54,420 bases of DNA, from positions 1-54,420 of IMG/VR virus record IMGVR_UViG_3300044952_000784. The stretch is one strand, 5' to 3'. The notes under the pieces were generated by a model. It ran no database searches. It had not been told where the DNA came from and saw nothing but the letters and a program-made list of their open reading frames with translations. Positions 1 through 8,607 of the stretch are shown here, in pieces. The translations under genes and the position numbers were made by a program. This DNA comes from a virus. Numbering within the stretch: position 1 is the first letter of the stretch; every line of letters starts with the position of its first letter.

Positions 1-322
1 TTCTTATTATCTCATCATATTCCATAACTTGTGGAATCATATCATCAGCTATTAAAATTAAAATATCATAATCCTCATCACTTAAATTTGCATTTATTGC
101 TTCTATTTTATTTTTGCTTTGACCATAAAATATTTTAAAATCAATATTTAAAGTTTTTATAAAGTTTTTAATATCATCATTATTCATTGTATCATCATCT
201 TCATCAAAAGTGAATATGAATTTGTATTCATTTTTATTTGACAAATGCATTAAATGTAATTGCAATGTTTCCTTGAATTTATTTGACCTCCCTCTGGATG
301 GAAATTTGAATAAAAATTTCAT
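1..322 (-). CDS. Glycosyltransferase-like protein, C-terminus outside window
   Basis: Reading the minus strand from an ATG at 322-320 gives an open frame of 107 codons that runs off the left edge. The start MKFLFKFPSRGRSNKF and the later segment IADDMIPQVMEYDEI closely match the protein at 14907-15572 (KFPTRNR and ASDDMIPQIKGYDEI), so the two are paralogues. The DD pair probably corresponds to the metal-binding acidic motif of a GT-A type glycosyltransferase; this is inferred. Its ATG overlaps the TAA stop of the GT25-like gene upstream (TAATG), suggesting coupled translation in a minus-strand glycosylation operon. Confidence 0.75.
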   Translation of the reverse strand, partial: MKFLFKFPSRGRSNKFKETLQLHLMHLSNKNEYKFIFTFDEDDDTMNNDDIKNFIKTLNIDFKIFYGQSKNKIEAINANLSDEDYDILILIADDMIPQVMEYDEIIR

Positions 323-1620
323 TAATCATATGTTTTTAAAGGATTATTTTTAATAAATTCATTTGCAATATTTTTAAGAATTGGGTTTTCTAATTCTTGG
401 TGATTTATATGTGTAACCATTATATTTTCATCATACATTTGCAAATTGTAATTATTGGTATATGTTGATGTTCTAAATATGGTTGGGGTATTATTTGCCT
501 CATCTTGGCCATGATTAAACCAAAATCCATTAATGCTTTCATTATTGTTTAGATTATTTATCATTTCTTTAAAGTTGATATCATTATTCAAGAATACCCA
601 GCCATGTTCTAAATGAATAAAATATTTTGTTTTAATTAACTCTAATAATAAATTATTTCTATTGTTTTCAGTAGAAAATCTAATATCACAATTTATTGAT
701 TTGTTTCTATTTTTGAAATAATCATATACTTGAATAATGCTATTGTGAGATGCTGAATAATCCAATATGTCATATATAATTAGAAATCTGCATTTCTCTA
801 TGGTTGGGGGAATTGACATTAATGAATATCTTAAATGTGATATGAAGTCATTGATAAATTTACCTGTTATCACAACTGTTATTTCTTGTTCAATTTGATA
901 AGTATCATATGTAAGACTTTTATCTGTAACATAATTATAAATATAATTATAATAATTTCCCTCTATCATAACATTATAGTTGACAGGTTCTCTTGGTTGT
1001 AATGTTGATACTAAATTAACACCATGATGAATGGTTAATGGTATGGTGGTCAAAGATGTGAATCCTCTTTGATTCAATAGTGGTAAAAAATCATCTATAG
1101 CCAATAAATCACGTCCATAATTTAAATTATCTAAAATGTATTTATATGCCTTCTTTTTAATGAGATAAGCCCAAGCACCTGTACTTTTAGAGTTAATTGC
1201 CAAATTATTTGTTATAGGTATTAAATAAGTTCTTGGGTTGCAGCCAAACAATATAACATCCCAATCAACCAAATTTAAATCATTAACAACACTAGTTAAA
1301 CAATCATTTAAATTAAGTGTATTGTGAGCAAATTTACATTCATCATATATCTGAAAATCATCTTCAAAAATCATTACTGTTTCAATATTTTCATCAAAAC
1401 ATTTCTGTAATATTGCCAAATGAGATTTGGTGCAAGAGTATTGATGCCAAGAATCAGTCAATGCTGGGAATCTTTCTAATCCATTAATATTATATTTCTC
1501 AATTTGTTCCTCAACCCTAACTCTCCTATCTATTGAGTTATCCAAATTAATGTAATATCCTTTTTCAGCTATTATATGGTTTATTATACTAAACATATAT
1601 ATTAAATTAAAAATTACCAC
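322..1620 (-). CDS. GT25-family-like glycosyltransferase with extra C-terminal domain
   Basis: The N-terminal part carries the hallmarks of glycosyltransferase family 25 (LPS/procollagen galactosyltransferase type): YYINLDNSIDRR at about residues 22-33, a TKSH segment near 64-67 and an EDDF acidic motif near 86-89. Family members usually open almost directly with the INLD motif, so the true start may be the internal Met at residue 9 (1596). Residues from about 245 to 432 form a second region that I do not recognise; it contains ITVVITGKF and FIHLEHGW segments and could be a second glycosyltransferase-like domain. The 5' end overlaps the upstream GT60-like gene by 14 nt. Sugar donor and acceptor cannot be told from sequence. 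Confidence 0.8.
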   Translation of the reverse strand: MVIFNLIYMFSIINHIIAEKGYYINLDNSIDRRVRVEEQIEKYNINGLERFPALTDSWHQYSCTKSHLAILQKCFDENIETVMIFEDDFQIYDECKFAHNTLNLNDCLTSVVNDLNLVDWDVILFGCNPRTYLIPITNNLAINSKSTGAWAYLIKKKAYKYILDNLNYGRDLLAIDDFLPLLNQRGFTSLTTIPLTIHHGVNLVSTLQPREPVNYNVMIEGNYYNYIYNYVTDKSLTYDTYQIEQEITVVITGKFINDFISHLRYSLMSIPPTIEKCRFLIIYDILDYSASHNSIIQVYDYFKNRNKSINCDIRFSTENNRNNLLLELIKTKYFIHLEHGWVFLNNDINFKEMINNLNNNESINGFWFNHGQDEANNTPTIFRTSTYTNNYNLQMYDENIMVTHINHQELENPILKNIANEFIKNNPLKTYD

Positions 1621-2857
1621 TTATCTTATCACACCAACCTTTAGATTCACTATGAGGCCAAACAACCCAATACTTTGGCTGCCTTATCGCATTGAATTCC
1701 CTCCATATTTTACAGTAATGGTCGGGGTCATTTAACATTCTATTAATTTCATCCTTATCTGCGTCTTTTCGATATATTGTTTCATCATTCTCATCATGGA
1801 ATGCAACCACCCAAAAATCATAATCTTTCTCTGGAACTGAATTATAAGACACATCAATACAATGTTTAAATATGCTTGAAAATGAATTTAACCAATCTTC
1901 CTCCGTTTCATAATTATATGTATTTGGGGGGTAAGAATGTTTTAATGTCTCCTCTTGAATAGCCCTTCTTGAAAATAAAATCCCAGCATACCTCTCATAA
2001 TCCCTTAATGTTCGAACAGAACCAAATCCATACAAACCATTATGACCCTCCTGAACCAAGCCATCCATCCCAAAAAGTTTCTTATTAATTAAATGGCTTT
2101 TATTATTTTTATCAACCCACTCCTTATCATCATCCCATTGTTTTGTTCTGTTCTTTCTTGTATATTCATGATAAACAGTTAATCTATGTGGATGAAATAA
2201 ATCATAACCATGTGTATATGCTCTTGCAGCAATTGAGATTTCTTCACCATGAAAATAATATTCTGGGTTATGCTGAACCTCCTTTGAAAATATGCCAAGT
2301 GTGAAACAAAAATGTGCAGAATAAAATCTTGAAGAAACTGGCTGACTTAAATTTTGCCAATTTTTAATAGTATCAGGTAAAAAAAACATTGCACCTTCTG
2401 GAATGAATCTATCAAATAGCATTCGCCAAGGTTCTTTTGACCTTGCCTCTGGATCATTATCTGGGTCAAAAGAGGATACATACCCTGTTAATAATGGTTT
2501 TGGGTAGCCAGATTTTTGAAGTTGCTTAATCATTTTAATTAAAATATCATCCCAATTTTGTTCAAAACGCATGTGGGAATCAATCTGTAATGTATATTCT
2601 TCATTATTATATAATTGTTGAACCATGTTTCTTGCCCAACAAACACCTTTTGTTTCATTATATAATATATCAATAATTTTGAATCTCTTATCTTTTCTCC
2701 ATTTATCTAATGTGCCAAACTTATCATCTGGGTGGTATTGTCGTGCAATTGCAATAACTAGGTTCTTGGGGTTTTTTGCATTTGAAATTATATCTTCTAT
2801 GGTTGATTCCAATAAATAATCTCTATAAGATGCAATTTGAACAAATATCTTACTCAT
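1607..2857 (-). CDS. GT60-like glycosyltransferase (GlcNAc-transferase family)
   Basis: The opening IFVQIASYRDYLLESTI, the DSHMRF motif at about residues 93-98 (a D-x-H metal/nucleotide-sugar site) and GEEISIAARAYTHGYDLFHP at about 204-223 match the family typified by Dictyostelium Skp1 hydroxyproline GlcNAc-transferase (GT60, Pfam GlcNAc). Related genes occur in bacteria and large viruses. The C-terminal 90 residues after the catalytic region contain WVVAFHDENDE and WVVWPHSESKGW and are of unknown role. It follows the LamG-like structural gene after a 52 nt gap and overlaps the GT25-like gene downstream, so the two enzymes probably act on the same glycan. The GlcNAc specificity is family knowledge, not proven here. 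Confidence 0.85.
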   Translation of the reverse strand: MSKIFVQIASYRDYLLESTIEDIISNAKNPKNLVIAIARQYHPDDKFGTLDKWRKDKRFKIIDILYNETKGVCWARNMVQQLYNNEEYTLQIDSHMRFEQNWDDILIKMIKQLQKSGYPKPLLTGYVSSFDPDNDPEARSKEPWRMLFDRFIPEGAMFFLPDTIKNWQNLSQPVSSRFYSAHFCFTLGIFSKEVQHNPEYYFHGEEISIAARAYTHGYDLFHPHRLTVYHEYTRKNRTKQWDDDKEWVDKNNKSHLINKKLFGMDGLVQEGHNGLYGFGSVRTLRDYERYAGILFSRRAIQEETLKHSYPPNTYNYETEEDWLNSFSSIFKHCIDVSYNSVPEKDYDFWVVAFHDENDETIYRKDADKDEINRMLNDPDHYCKIWREFNAIRQPKYWVVWPHSESKGWCDKISGNF

Positions 2858-2865
2858 TTAAAACA

Positions 2866-2885
2866 TTTAATATATTAATATTAAA
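2866..2885. promoter_or_regulatory. Perfect A/T inverted repeat upstream of GT60-like gene
   Basis: TTTAATAT and ATATTAAA are perfect 8 nt arms around a 4 nt centre. The repeat lies 9-28 nt before the start codon of the minus-strand gene beginning at 2857. It could be part of a promoter or an operator; in such A/T-rich DNA it may also be chance. Confidence 0.25.
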
Positions 2886-2909
2886 GTTTTTTACAATAAA
2901 GTAAATATT

Positions 2910-4664
2910 CTACTTTATGTATGGGTTTATTAAATTATATTTTGTTTTTAATATATTAAAATTATGCCTTATTTGACCAGCATTTAAGGGTTCAACATAC
3001 ATTCTAAATGCCCCCATATCACCTATTAAACTACCCCCAAATTCTTCTTCAAGAGTAATATTTGTGGTTAAACCAGAATATGATGTATTATTTAGTATAT
3101 CAGTTGGTAATAATTCTGGGTCTTGTATTAGGGTGTTATTTGTACATGAACTTAATGTAAGAGAATCTTTAAGCCCTTGTGTGCCACCCCCAACTGAAAT
3201 ATTGAAGGGGACGCCAATTTGTCTTTCTTTTAGAGTATTTAATGGTCTTGGGATAATTTCCTCAAAATTATCAATGATGAAGAATATTTTACCATTTATG
3301 TATATTCTTAAATTTCCATTTCTATATTTTTTTGTATTAATCCATGATTGGTCAAAATTAACAACTTCAATGCTTGCATTTGTTTCACCACTTAATTTTG
3401 GTTGTATTAATTCAATGCTTCTATTGGTTGTTGTTGCAGTATATTCCCTTGAGACTAATAATCCTAACCCCCCAAGTTCTTTTAAATCACAATTTTCAAT
3501 TAGTCTATCTCTAACAAATACTGCGTCAATTTGAACCCAATTTTCATCTTGGATATATGTTGTATTTTTAAATTCATCAAATATTCCTTTTGTTGAGCAC
3601 CATTGATTTATAGTTGCACCTGATGTTTCGCAAGTTCCTGTTAGGGTGAATGTTTTTACACAAACTATTGGGTTGCCAGAATTACCACTTAACTGAAGTG
3701 ATAGTGCATTTGAAACAGAATCATATAAGGGATTTGGTTCATTAAATATAACATCTTTATCTGGATTTGTTATTCCTGTGATTGGATATACCTTATTACA
3801 AGTTGATGCTGAATATGTGGATGCTGAATAATTTATATCACAATTGCAAGTATCCCAACAAGTTAAGCCAGATGTTGGTCTTGTATATGCACTATATGAC
3901 ACTGGATGTCCATCAGCAAAATGATAAAACTTATTTTCTGCTCTTGCACCTAAATAAAAGAATGTCCCCTTATTTTTTGGATATCTTACATTCAAACCAT
4001 TTGTATCGCCTGTCCATCTATATTTTAATACAAATTCTGCTGTCCAGCCAAGATTTGGTCTTTCTGGGAATATTTCATAATCATAACCAAATAATCTATA
4101 AAATCCTTGATAAAATGAACCATTTAATGATGAATATTTGAGACTTGATGTTGTTCCAGATGTTATATTATAAGAATAACTATTATCATTATATATTCTA
4201 TTTGTGCTTGTTGTGAACCCTGTTATGGGGTGTAATTTTAATCTTCTATCAAATTTATACCTATTATATATATCATTTGTATTTGTATATAAACCATAAT
4301 TTATTTCAATGGTTTGACCAGAAATAACATTGGTTAATCCATTATCAATTCCGGTTAATCCAATATCACATATTGAAATTTTATTTTGGTATGTATTTGC
4401 TGTTAAATTATAATTTTCTGGATTATAATAATTTTTTGAAACAATAACATCTGTTGATGAATATCCACTTGAATTACCAGAATAGTTAAAATCAAAATTG
4501 AATGGCATCCTATTCCCATCATTCTCAGCAATCAAATTTGATGAAAATACAGTTTCCTCATCAAAATTCAACTCATCCGAAGCCAAACTTATATCAATAA
4601 TTTCATTTACAGGTCTAAATCCAATCTTATTAAAATTATATTGATTAATATTTTGATAACTCAT
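2910..4664 (-). CDS. Virion-associated protein with LamG-like (concanavalin fold) region
   Basis: A 584-residue protein rich in Asn, Ser, Thr, Tyr and Gly, the composition of phage fibre, decoration or baseplate proteins. From about residue 205 it has a LamG-like pattern: GWTAEFVLKYRW, then LRIYINGKIFFIIDNFEE and a glycine-rich ISVGGGTQGL near the end. LamG/concanavalin-like domains in phages often bind glycans or decorate the particle. There is no signal peptide or membrane segment. It is the first gene of the leftward unit, divergent from the gene at 4705 across only 40 nt, and is followed by two glycosyltransferases, which makes it a candidate for being modified by them. A structural role is an inference. 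Confidence 0.65.
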   Translation of the reverse strand: MSYQNINQYNFNKIGFRPVNEIIDISLASDELNFDEETVFSSNLIAENDGNRMPFNFDFNYSGNSSGYSSTDVIVSKNYYNPENYNLTANTYQNKISICDIGLTGIDNGLTNVISGQTIEINYGLYTNTNDIYNRYKFDRRLKLHPITGFTTSTNRIYNDNSYSYNITSGTTSSLKYSSLNGSFYQGFYRLFGYDYEIFPERPNLGWTAEFVLKYRWTGDTNGLNVRYPKNKGTFFYLGARAENKFYHFADGHPVSYSAYTRPTSGLTCWDTCNCDINYSASTYSASTCNKVYPITGITNPDKDVIFNEPNPLYDSVSNALSLQLSGNSGNPIVCVKTFTLTGTCETSGATINQWCSTKGIFDEFKNTTYIQDENWVQIDAVFVRDRLIENCDLKELGGLGLLVSREYTATTTNRSIELIQPKLSGETNASIEVVNFDQSWINTKKYRNGNLRIYINGKIFFIIDNFEEIIPRPLNTLKERQIGVPFNISVGGGTQGLKDSLTLSSCTNNTLIQDPELLPTDILNNTSYSGLTTNITLEEEFGGSLIGDMGAFRMYVEPLNAGQIRHNFNILKTKYNLINPYIK

Positions 4665-4673
4665 TTATATTAT

Positions 4674-4690
4674 TATTATAATAAATAGTA
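4674..4690 (-). promoter_or_regulatory. Recurrent A/T promoter-like motif upstream of 4664
   Basis: On the minus strand this reads TACTATTTATTATAATA and ends 9 nt before the start codon of the LamG-like gene. It shares the core TATTTATTA with sites before other first-in-unit genes. It lies in the 40 nt divergent gap between two operons. Confidence 0.4.
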
Positions 4691-4704
4691 TTTAGTGAAT
4701 ATTT

Positions 4705-5493
4705 ATGAATAAAAGTCAAATGATAAATATTAACGAAGAATATTTTAATTCACCTTATTATTTTTTAATTAGAGAAAAGACTGATAAATATTCACTATAT
4801 TTCTCAATAAATGGCACATTGTCCGAAGCAAGAGATAATGATGAAGTTGTTCACTTTGATAAAAAAAATATTAAAAAAATAAAAAATCACTTAAATAAAA
4901 TTGTTAAAACCAAAAGAAAACCAACAACAAAGAAGTTAAAAAAAGAATTGGAAGAATTGGTTGATGATGATGGTTCAATGCTAACATCAAAAATCCCCAT
5001 ATTAAATAATACGCAACATACTCATAGAACAATGGATCAAATTATTCCAGCAACAAGGCAAACAAATGACCCTGTAACTCGTGGATATAGAACATATTAT
5101 GGTGAGGGGATTGAAGAGATTGATATGTCCAATGCATTTGGCTATGAGGAAACAAAAAATCTTGATGGTAAAAAAACATATAAATATTTGGTTGATAAAC
5201 TTGATGTTGAACCTGATGAGGCAAAGCAAAGAACAAAAGAATTTGGTAAAGACCCTTCTGGGAAAATAAGCAAAAAGAAAAAGAAAGGGTCTATTGATAA
5301 AATGACATTATCTGAGTTCAATAAAATGGTTGAAGATTTGGTTGTATCAAAAAGAAATGGAGATAGTGATTTGCAGTCATCAAAAGATGAAACAAATCCA
5401 ATTATCAAAAAGAATATTAAAATGTTGAAAACCCAAGCAGAGAAAAACGGATTAAGTATAAATGATTTAATAAAAATGCTAAAAAGTGAATAG
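4705..5493 (+). CDS. Uncharacterised lysine-rich protein
   Basis: A 262-residue hydrophilic protein I do not recognise. It is strongly charged, with lysine clusters near residues 55-80 and 189-195 (KISKKKKKGS). The middle includes RTYYGEGIEEIDMSNAFGYEETKNLDGKKT and a likely helical C-terminal half ending in a short helix (SINDLIKMLKSE). There are no membrane segments. It opens a rightward unit of five small genes ending at the terminator at 7304-7343, in a neighbourhood of structural genes; a virion or assembly role is possible but unproven. Confidence 0.6.
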   Translation: MNKSQMININEEYFNSPYYFLIREKTDKYSLYFSINGTLSEARDNDEVVHFDKKNIKKIKNHLNKIVKTKRKPTTKKLKKELEELVDDDGSMLTSKIPILNNTQHTHRTMDQIIPATRQTNDPVTRGYRTYYGEGIEEIDMSNAFGYEETKNLDGKKTYKYLVDKLDVEPDEAKQRTKEFGKDPSGKISKKKKKGSIDKMTLSEFNKMVEDLVVSKRNGDSDLQSSKDETNPIIKKNIKMLKTQAEKNGLSINDLIKMLKSE

Positions 5494-5956
5494 TAAACTT
5501 TATAATAGACCAATTCCTTTTCCTCCAGAAATGAAACAACATTTAATGATGTGTATGAACTCTATTGGACAAATTCCCCAAGATAGCGAAGGTTATAAAA
5601 GGAATAAAGAATTACAAGGGAAAAATACAATATCATATACCCAAATGAAAAGAATAAAAAGTTATTTTGATACTTATAAAGGTGATTTTAAGGATGCTGA
5701 ATTTATTTTAAATGGTAGTCTTAAAATGAAATATTGGGTTGAACAAACATTAAATCAAATGAGAGCAAATGTTAAAATGACCCAAAGAAATAGAACAAAT
5801 GCTGGTGAATCAAATCAATTTATTGATTCACATGATAAAGATGATACCAATGTTAGACCATCAGAAACACATAAAAAGGCAACAGAAAGGCATGCTTCCT
5901 CAATACCAAAAATAACAGAGGAAATAAATAAAATAAAAAAATTAATAAAATATTAA
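5486..5956 (+). CDS. Uncharacterised protein, probable GTG start
   Basis: A 156-residue hydrophilic protein of unknown family. The frame opens with a GTG at 5486 that overlaps the previous stop codon by 8 nt; the first ATG in frame is at 5531. I prefer GTG because the overlap is typical of this genome and the intervening residues (SKLYNRPIPFPPEMKQ) look coding. The region KRIKSYFDTYKGDFKDAEFILNGSLKMKYWVEQTLNQMRANV is predicted helical by eye. The tail is polar and ends in a lysine-rich helix. It lies between two unknown proteins of the same unit. Confidence 0.6.
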   Translation: MNSKLYNRPIPFPPEMKQHLMMCMNSIGQIPQDSEGYKRNKELQGKNTISYTQMKRIKSYFDTYKGDFKDAEFILNGSLKMKYWVEQTLNQMRANVKMTQRNRTNAGESNQFIDSHDKDDTNVRPSETHKKATERHASSIPKITEEINKIKKLIKY

Positions 5957-5960
5957 AATT

Positions 5961-6260
5961 ATGGGAGATGAATTAGCAATTGATTTAAGCCAAAATATTG
6001 AAAATAATTTGAGCAAATTTGCAGAAGAGCAAAGAGCAAAGCTATTACCAAAAAATGAATATAAGGATATAGCATTTGAATATTCATCAAAAAATCCAAA
6101 TGCCCTTGGGGATGGCGATGGAAAAGGTAGGGGCAATGGTATTTTCCTTGATACTCATACACCAACAATTGGAACACAACTAGATGTTACTGAAAGAAAA
6201 AGTGAAATAAAAATAAATAAATTTAAGGAAAAAAATCCATATCCAGATTTTAAGAAATGA
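5961..6260 (+). CDS. Uncharacterised 99-residue protein
   Basis: A small hydrophilic protein of unknown family with a glycine/aspartate-rich stretch (ALGDGDGKGRGNGIFLDTH) near the middle and a lysine-rich C-terminus. It begins 4 nt after the preceding gene and its stop overlaps the next start by 4 nt, supporting real translation within the five-gene unit. Confidence 0.55.
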   Translation: MGDELAIDLSQNIENNLSKFAEEQRAKLLPKNEYKDIAFEYSSKNPNALGDGDGKGRGNGIFLDTHTPTIGTQLDVTERKSEIKINKFKEKNPYPDFKK

Positions 6261-6685
6261 AATTAACAAATACATTAAAATCATTATTAACAGAAATTGC
6301 TTCAATTGAATCAATTGCTTCAGCAATAAAGGGTAGACAAGTCTGTGTCGTTTATTATGATGGTGATGAGCCAGGGGGTAAAGGATTAAGACTAATTGAA
6401 CCTGTTTGTCTTGGTACAACCAAAGGTGGGAATAGAGCAGTTAGGGCATATGATATTGAAGGGGCTTCACATACTGGTTATTTGGGGAAACAAATTCTAC
6501 CCGGTTGGAGGATATTTAGATTGGATAAAATAATGTCATTAAATCCATCAGGTGAAGTATTTACAACCCCAAGAGAAGGGTTTAACTTTAATGGGGATAA
6601 AACTTTCAGAGGTGGTGTGTGCTTGGTTAAAGCAGAATTTGATGGGGATTATAATACACCAGAAGATGAAATAAATATTACATAA
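6257..6685 (+). CDS. Small protein with WYL-like domain
   Basis: In this 142-residue protein the segment LRLIEPVCLGTTKGGNRAVRAYD (about residues 44-66) followed by GWRIFRLDKIMSL (about 83-95) resembles the WYL fold pattern, in which an R-x-(V/I)-E-P-Y-x-L strand leads to an AYD-like strand and then an FRLDRI strand. WYL domains usually sense ligands in transcription regulators or modulate CRISPR and defence proteins. Here there is no DNA-binding helix-turn-helix; only a short helical N-terminus precedes the domain. The canonical WYL triplet itself is not conserved. The assignment is by eye and would need profile confirmation. Confidence 0.5.
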   Translation: MKLTNTLKSLLTEIASIESIASAIKGRQVCVVYYDGDEPGGKGLRLIEPVCLGTTKGGNRAVRAYDIEGASHTGYLGKQILPGWRIFRLDKIMSLNPSGEVFTTPREGFNFNGDKTFRGGVCLVKAEFDGDYNTPEDEINIT

Positions 6686-6709
6686 AATACCAAATAAATA
6701 TTACATAAT

Positions 6710-7282
6710 ATGGAAAATGATTTAATGCAAAAACTAATGAAATCCAAAGCAATAATGGATGTTCACAACAAGTTACCAAGAAGTGGTAACGCAATACCAA
6801 CGGGTGATAATGTTGATTTTTCAATACCAAATGCAAGATATAATATACCTGATGATATACTATCTGAAAATGAAATGACAGCACCAGTTATGCCAATAAG
6901 AAATATTGAAACCCCCTCTGAAGATGCAATAAAGAAATCAAGATTGCCAGATGAAATTAAAAGGATTATGCTGGAACATCCAATTGCACAAGTTCAGCAA
7001 CCTATTGGTAGAAATATTTTAACAGATGAGATGGTTGAAAAAGCATCAAAATTAATGGGCAATAAACCAAAACAAAATATAGTAGAACAAAAACAAGTAT
7101 CAAACACACAAATAGACGCAGAATATATTAAAAAAATTGTAAAAGAAACAGTTAAATCAACCATTAAAGAAATGGGGTTATTAACAGAAAGTACAGAGAA
7201 GTCAGATGAGTTTTTCCAATTTAGGGTGGGGTCACATATTTTTGAAGGTAAAATACAAAAGATTAAAAAAATTAAAAGTTAA
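6710..7282 (+). CDS. Uncharacterised phage protein, last gene before terminator
   Basis: A 190-residue hydrophilic protein of unknown family. The first half is proline-rich and probably disordered (SIPNARYNIPDDILSENEM). The second half has a helical stretch near residues 140-160 (AEYIKKIVKETVKSTIKEMG) and ends with a compact segment FFQFRVGSHIFEGKIQKIKKIK that looks like a short beta element. It closes the 4705-7282 unit; a strong terminator follows 22 nt after its stop. Confidence 0.6.
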   Translation: MENDLMQKLMKSKAIMDVHNKLPRSGNAIPTGDNVDFSIPNARYNIPDDILSENEMTAPVMPIRNIETPSEDAIKKSRLPDEIKRIMLEHPIAQVQQPIGRNILTDEMVEKASKLMGNKPKQNIVEQKQVSNTQIDAEYIKKIVKETVKSTIKEMGLLTESTEKSDEFFQFRVGSHIFEGKIQKIKKIKS

Positions 7283-7303
7283 TTAAATAATTATTTTGTT
7301 TGT

Positions 7304-7343
7304 AAAAAGCAATATGCAATCTCTGCATATTGCTTTTTTTTTT
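7304..7343 (+). terminator. Strong intrinsic terminator
   Basis: A 15 nt stem (AAAAAGCAATATGCA at 7304-7318 pairing with 7324-7338) with a 5 nt loop ATCTC runs into an uninterrupted T tract of ten bases (7334-7343). It separates the small unknown genes from the glycan island. The stem is itself flanked by A and T runs, so weak function on the other strand is possible. Confidence 0.93.
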
Positions 7344-7346
7344 GAT

Positions 7347-7370
7347 TTTATTTATTATATTTAAATATAA
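7347..7370 (+). promoter_or_regulatory. Promoter-like A/T motif before the glycan island
   Basis: TATTTATTATA at 7349-7359 followed by TTTAAATATAA lies between the terminator and the ATG at 7380. It matches the core seen before other unit-opening genes, and its position directly after a terminator is what a promoter needs. Confidence 0.45.
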
Positions 7371-7379
7371 AATATAAAA

Positions 7380-8600
7380 ATGAGTAAACAAATAAAAGTT
7401 TTAGTAGTCCCATCTGACCGCTCTGGGGTTGGAAAATTCCGCTCAATTGACCCCCATCTTTTCTTACAATCAGAATATTCTGGTGAATTTCACATAGATA
7501 TTGATTATGAACCCCCAATGGATGATATGAACTTTTGGAAGAATTATGAAATTGTTGCTTTCCATAGAAGTATTGGTCATGATTTTGATAAAGCAAAGAG
7601 CCTTATATTAACATTAAATAATATGGGTATAATTACAATTTGTGATATTGATGATTATTGGATGCCAACAAAGGATCACCCAATACATGAGATTATAAAA
7701 ATTCATAAAATAAATGAAAAAATAATTGAAAATTTAAAAGCAGCAAAATATGTTACAACAACAACAAAATTATATGCAGATTTAATCAAAAAATATAATA
7801 AAAATGTTTTTGTGTTTCCAAATGCTATAAATCCAAATGACCCCCAATTTAATGAGCCAACCCTTGAATCTGATAGGGTTAGAGTGGGTTGGCTTGGTGG
7901 GTCTAGTCATCAACATGATTTAATGATTTTAGATAAACCATTTAGTTCATTAACAAAATATTCAAATAAATTACAATTTGTATTATGTGGATTTGATACT
8001 AGGGGTTCTGTTACTGAAATTAATTCTGAAACAAAAGAGCAAAAGAAAAGAAATATTAAACCAGAAGAAACTGTATGGGCAAGATATGAAGAAATATTTA
8101 CACAAAAATATTCTACAATAAGTGAGGATTATAAAAAATATTTGTTTAAATTTGTACAAGAACCTTATGATAAAGAAAATAATGAGGCTTATTTAAGAGT
8201 GTGGACAAAACCTGTTACTGCATATGCTAAGAATTATGCAAAATTTGACATATCTTTAGCACCAATAAAGAATCACATTTTTAATGAAATGAAGTCGCAA
8301 TTAAAAGTAATTGAAGCTGGGTTTTATAAAAAAGCATTAATAGCCTCAAACTTTGGTCCTTATACGATTGATTTGAAACATGGATTAGATAGAGGTACTT
8401 TTGTAAAGGGGGGGAATGCTTTGCTTGTTGATGCTGATAGGAATGGGGTTGATTGGGCAAAGTATATTGAAAAGTTACTGAAGAATCCCAACTTAGTACA
8501 AGACCTTGGAGAAAATTTATATGAAACAGTAAAGGATACATATTCCTTAATTACTGTAACAAAAAATAGAGCAGAATTTTATAAGTCACTAATTAAATAA
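7380..8600 (+). CDS. GT4-like (GT-B) glycosyltransferase
   Basis: A 406-residue protein with the C-terminal pattern of GT-B glycosyltransferases: VRVGWLGGSSHQHD near residues 160-173, then VIEAGFYKKALIASNFGPY with GNALLVDADRNGVDWAKYIEKLL and a terminal helix. The N-terminal domain starts with VLVVPSDRSGVGKFRSIDPH, which resembles the nucleotide-sugar-independent acceptor domain of GT4 enzymes found in large phages. The usual EPxGxxxxE motif is reduced to K-V-I-E-A-G. It opens the glycan island after a terminator and promoter-like motif. Donor and acceptor are unknown. Confidence 0.8.
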   Translation: MSKQIKVLVVPSDRSGVGKFRSIDPHLFLQSEYSGEFHIDIDYEPPMDDMNFWKNYEIVAFHRSIGHDFDKAKSLILTLNNMGIITICDIDDYWMPTKDHPIHEIIKIHKINEKIIENLKAAKYVTTTTKLYADLIKKYNKNVFVFPNAINPNDPQFNEPTLESDRVRVGWLGGSSHQHDLMILDKPFSSLTKYSNKLQFVLCGFDTRGSVTEINSETKEQKKRNIKPEETVWARYEEIFTQKYSTISEDYKKYLFKFVQEPYDKENNEAYLRVWTKPVTAYAKNYAKFDISLAPIKNHIFNEMKSQLKVIEAGFYKKALIASNFGPYTIDLKHGLDRGTFVKGGNALLVDADRNGVDWAKYIEKLLKNPNLVQDLGENLYETVKDTYSLITVTKNRAEFYKSLIK

Positions 8601-8607
8601 CTACAAC

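Noticed and set aside
2889-2910. AAAGTA/TACTTT hairpin after the LamG-like gene as a terminator
   Set aside because: Only a six-pair A/T stem and no T tract in the transcribed direction.
3064-4141. Plus-strand reading frames of 119 and 156 codons opposite the LamG-like gene
   Set aside because: Low-complexity translations on the antisense strand of a well supported 584-residue gene.
5002-5513. Three overlapping minus-strand frames of 64-123 codons opposite the 4705-5513 region
   Set aside because: Antisense to tightly coupled plus-strand genes; sequences look like reverse translations of lysine-rich stretches.
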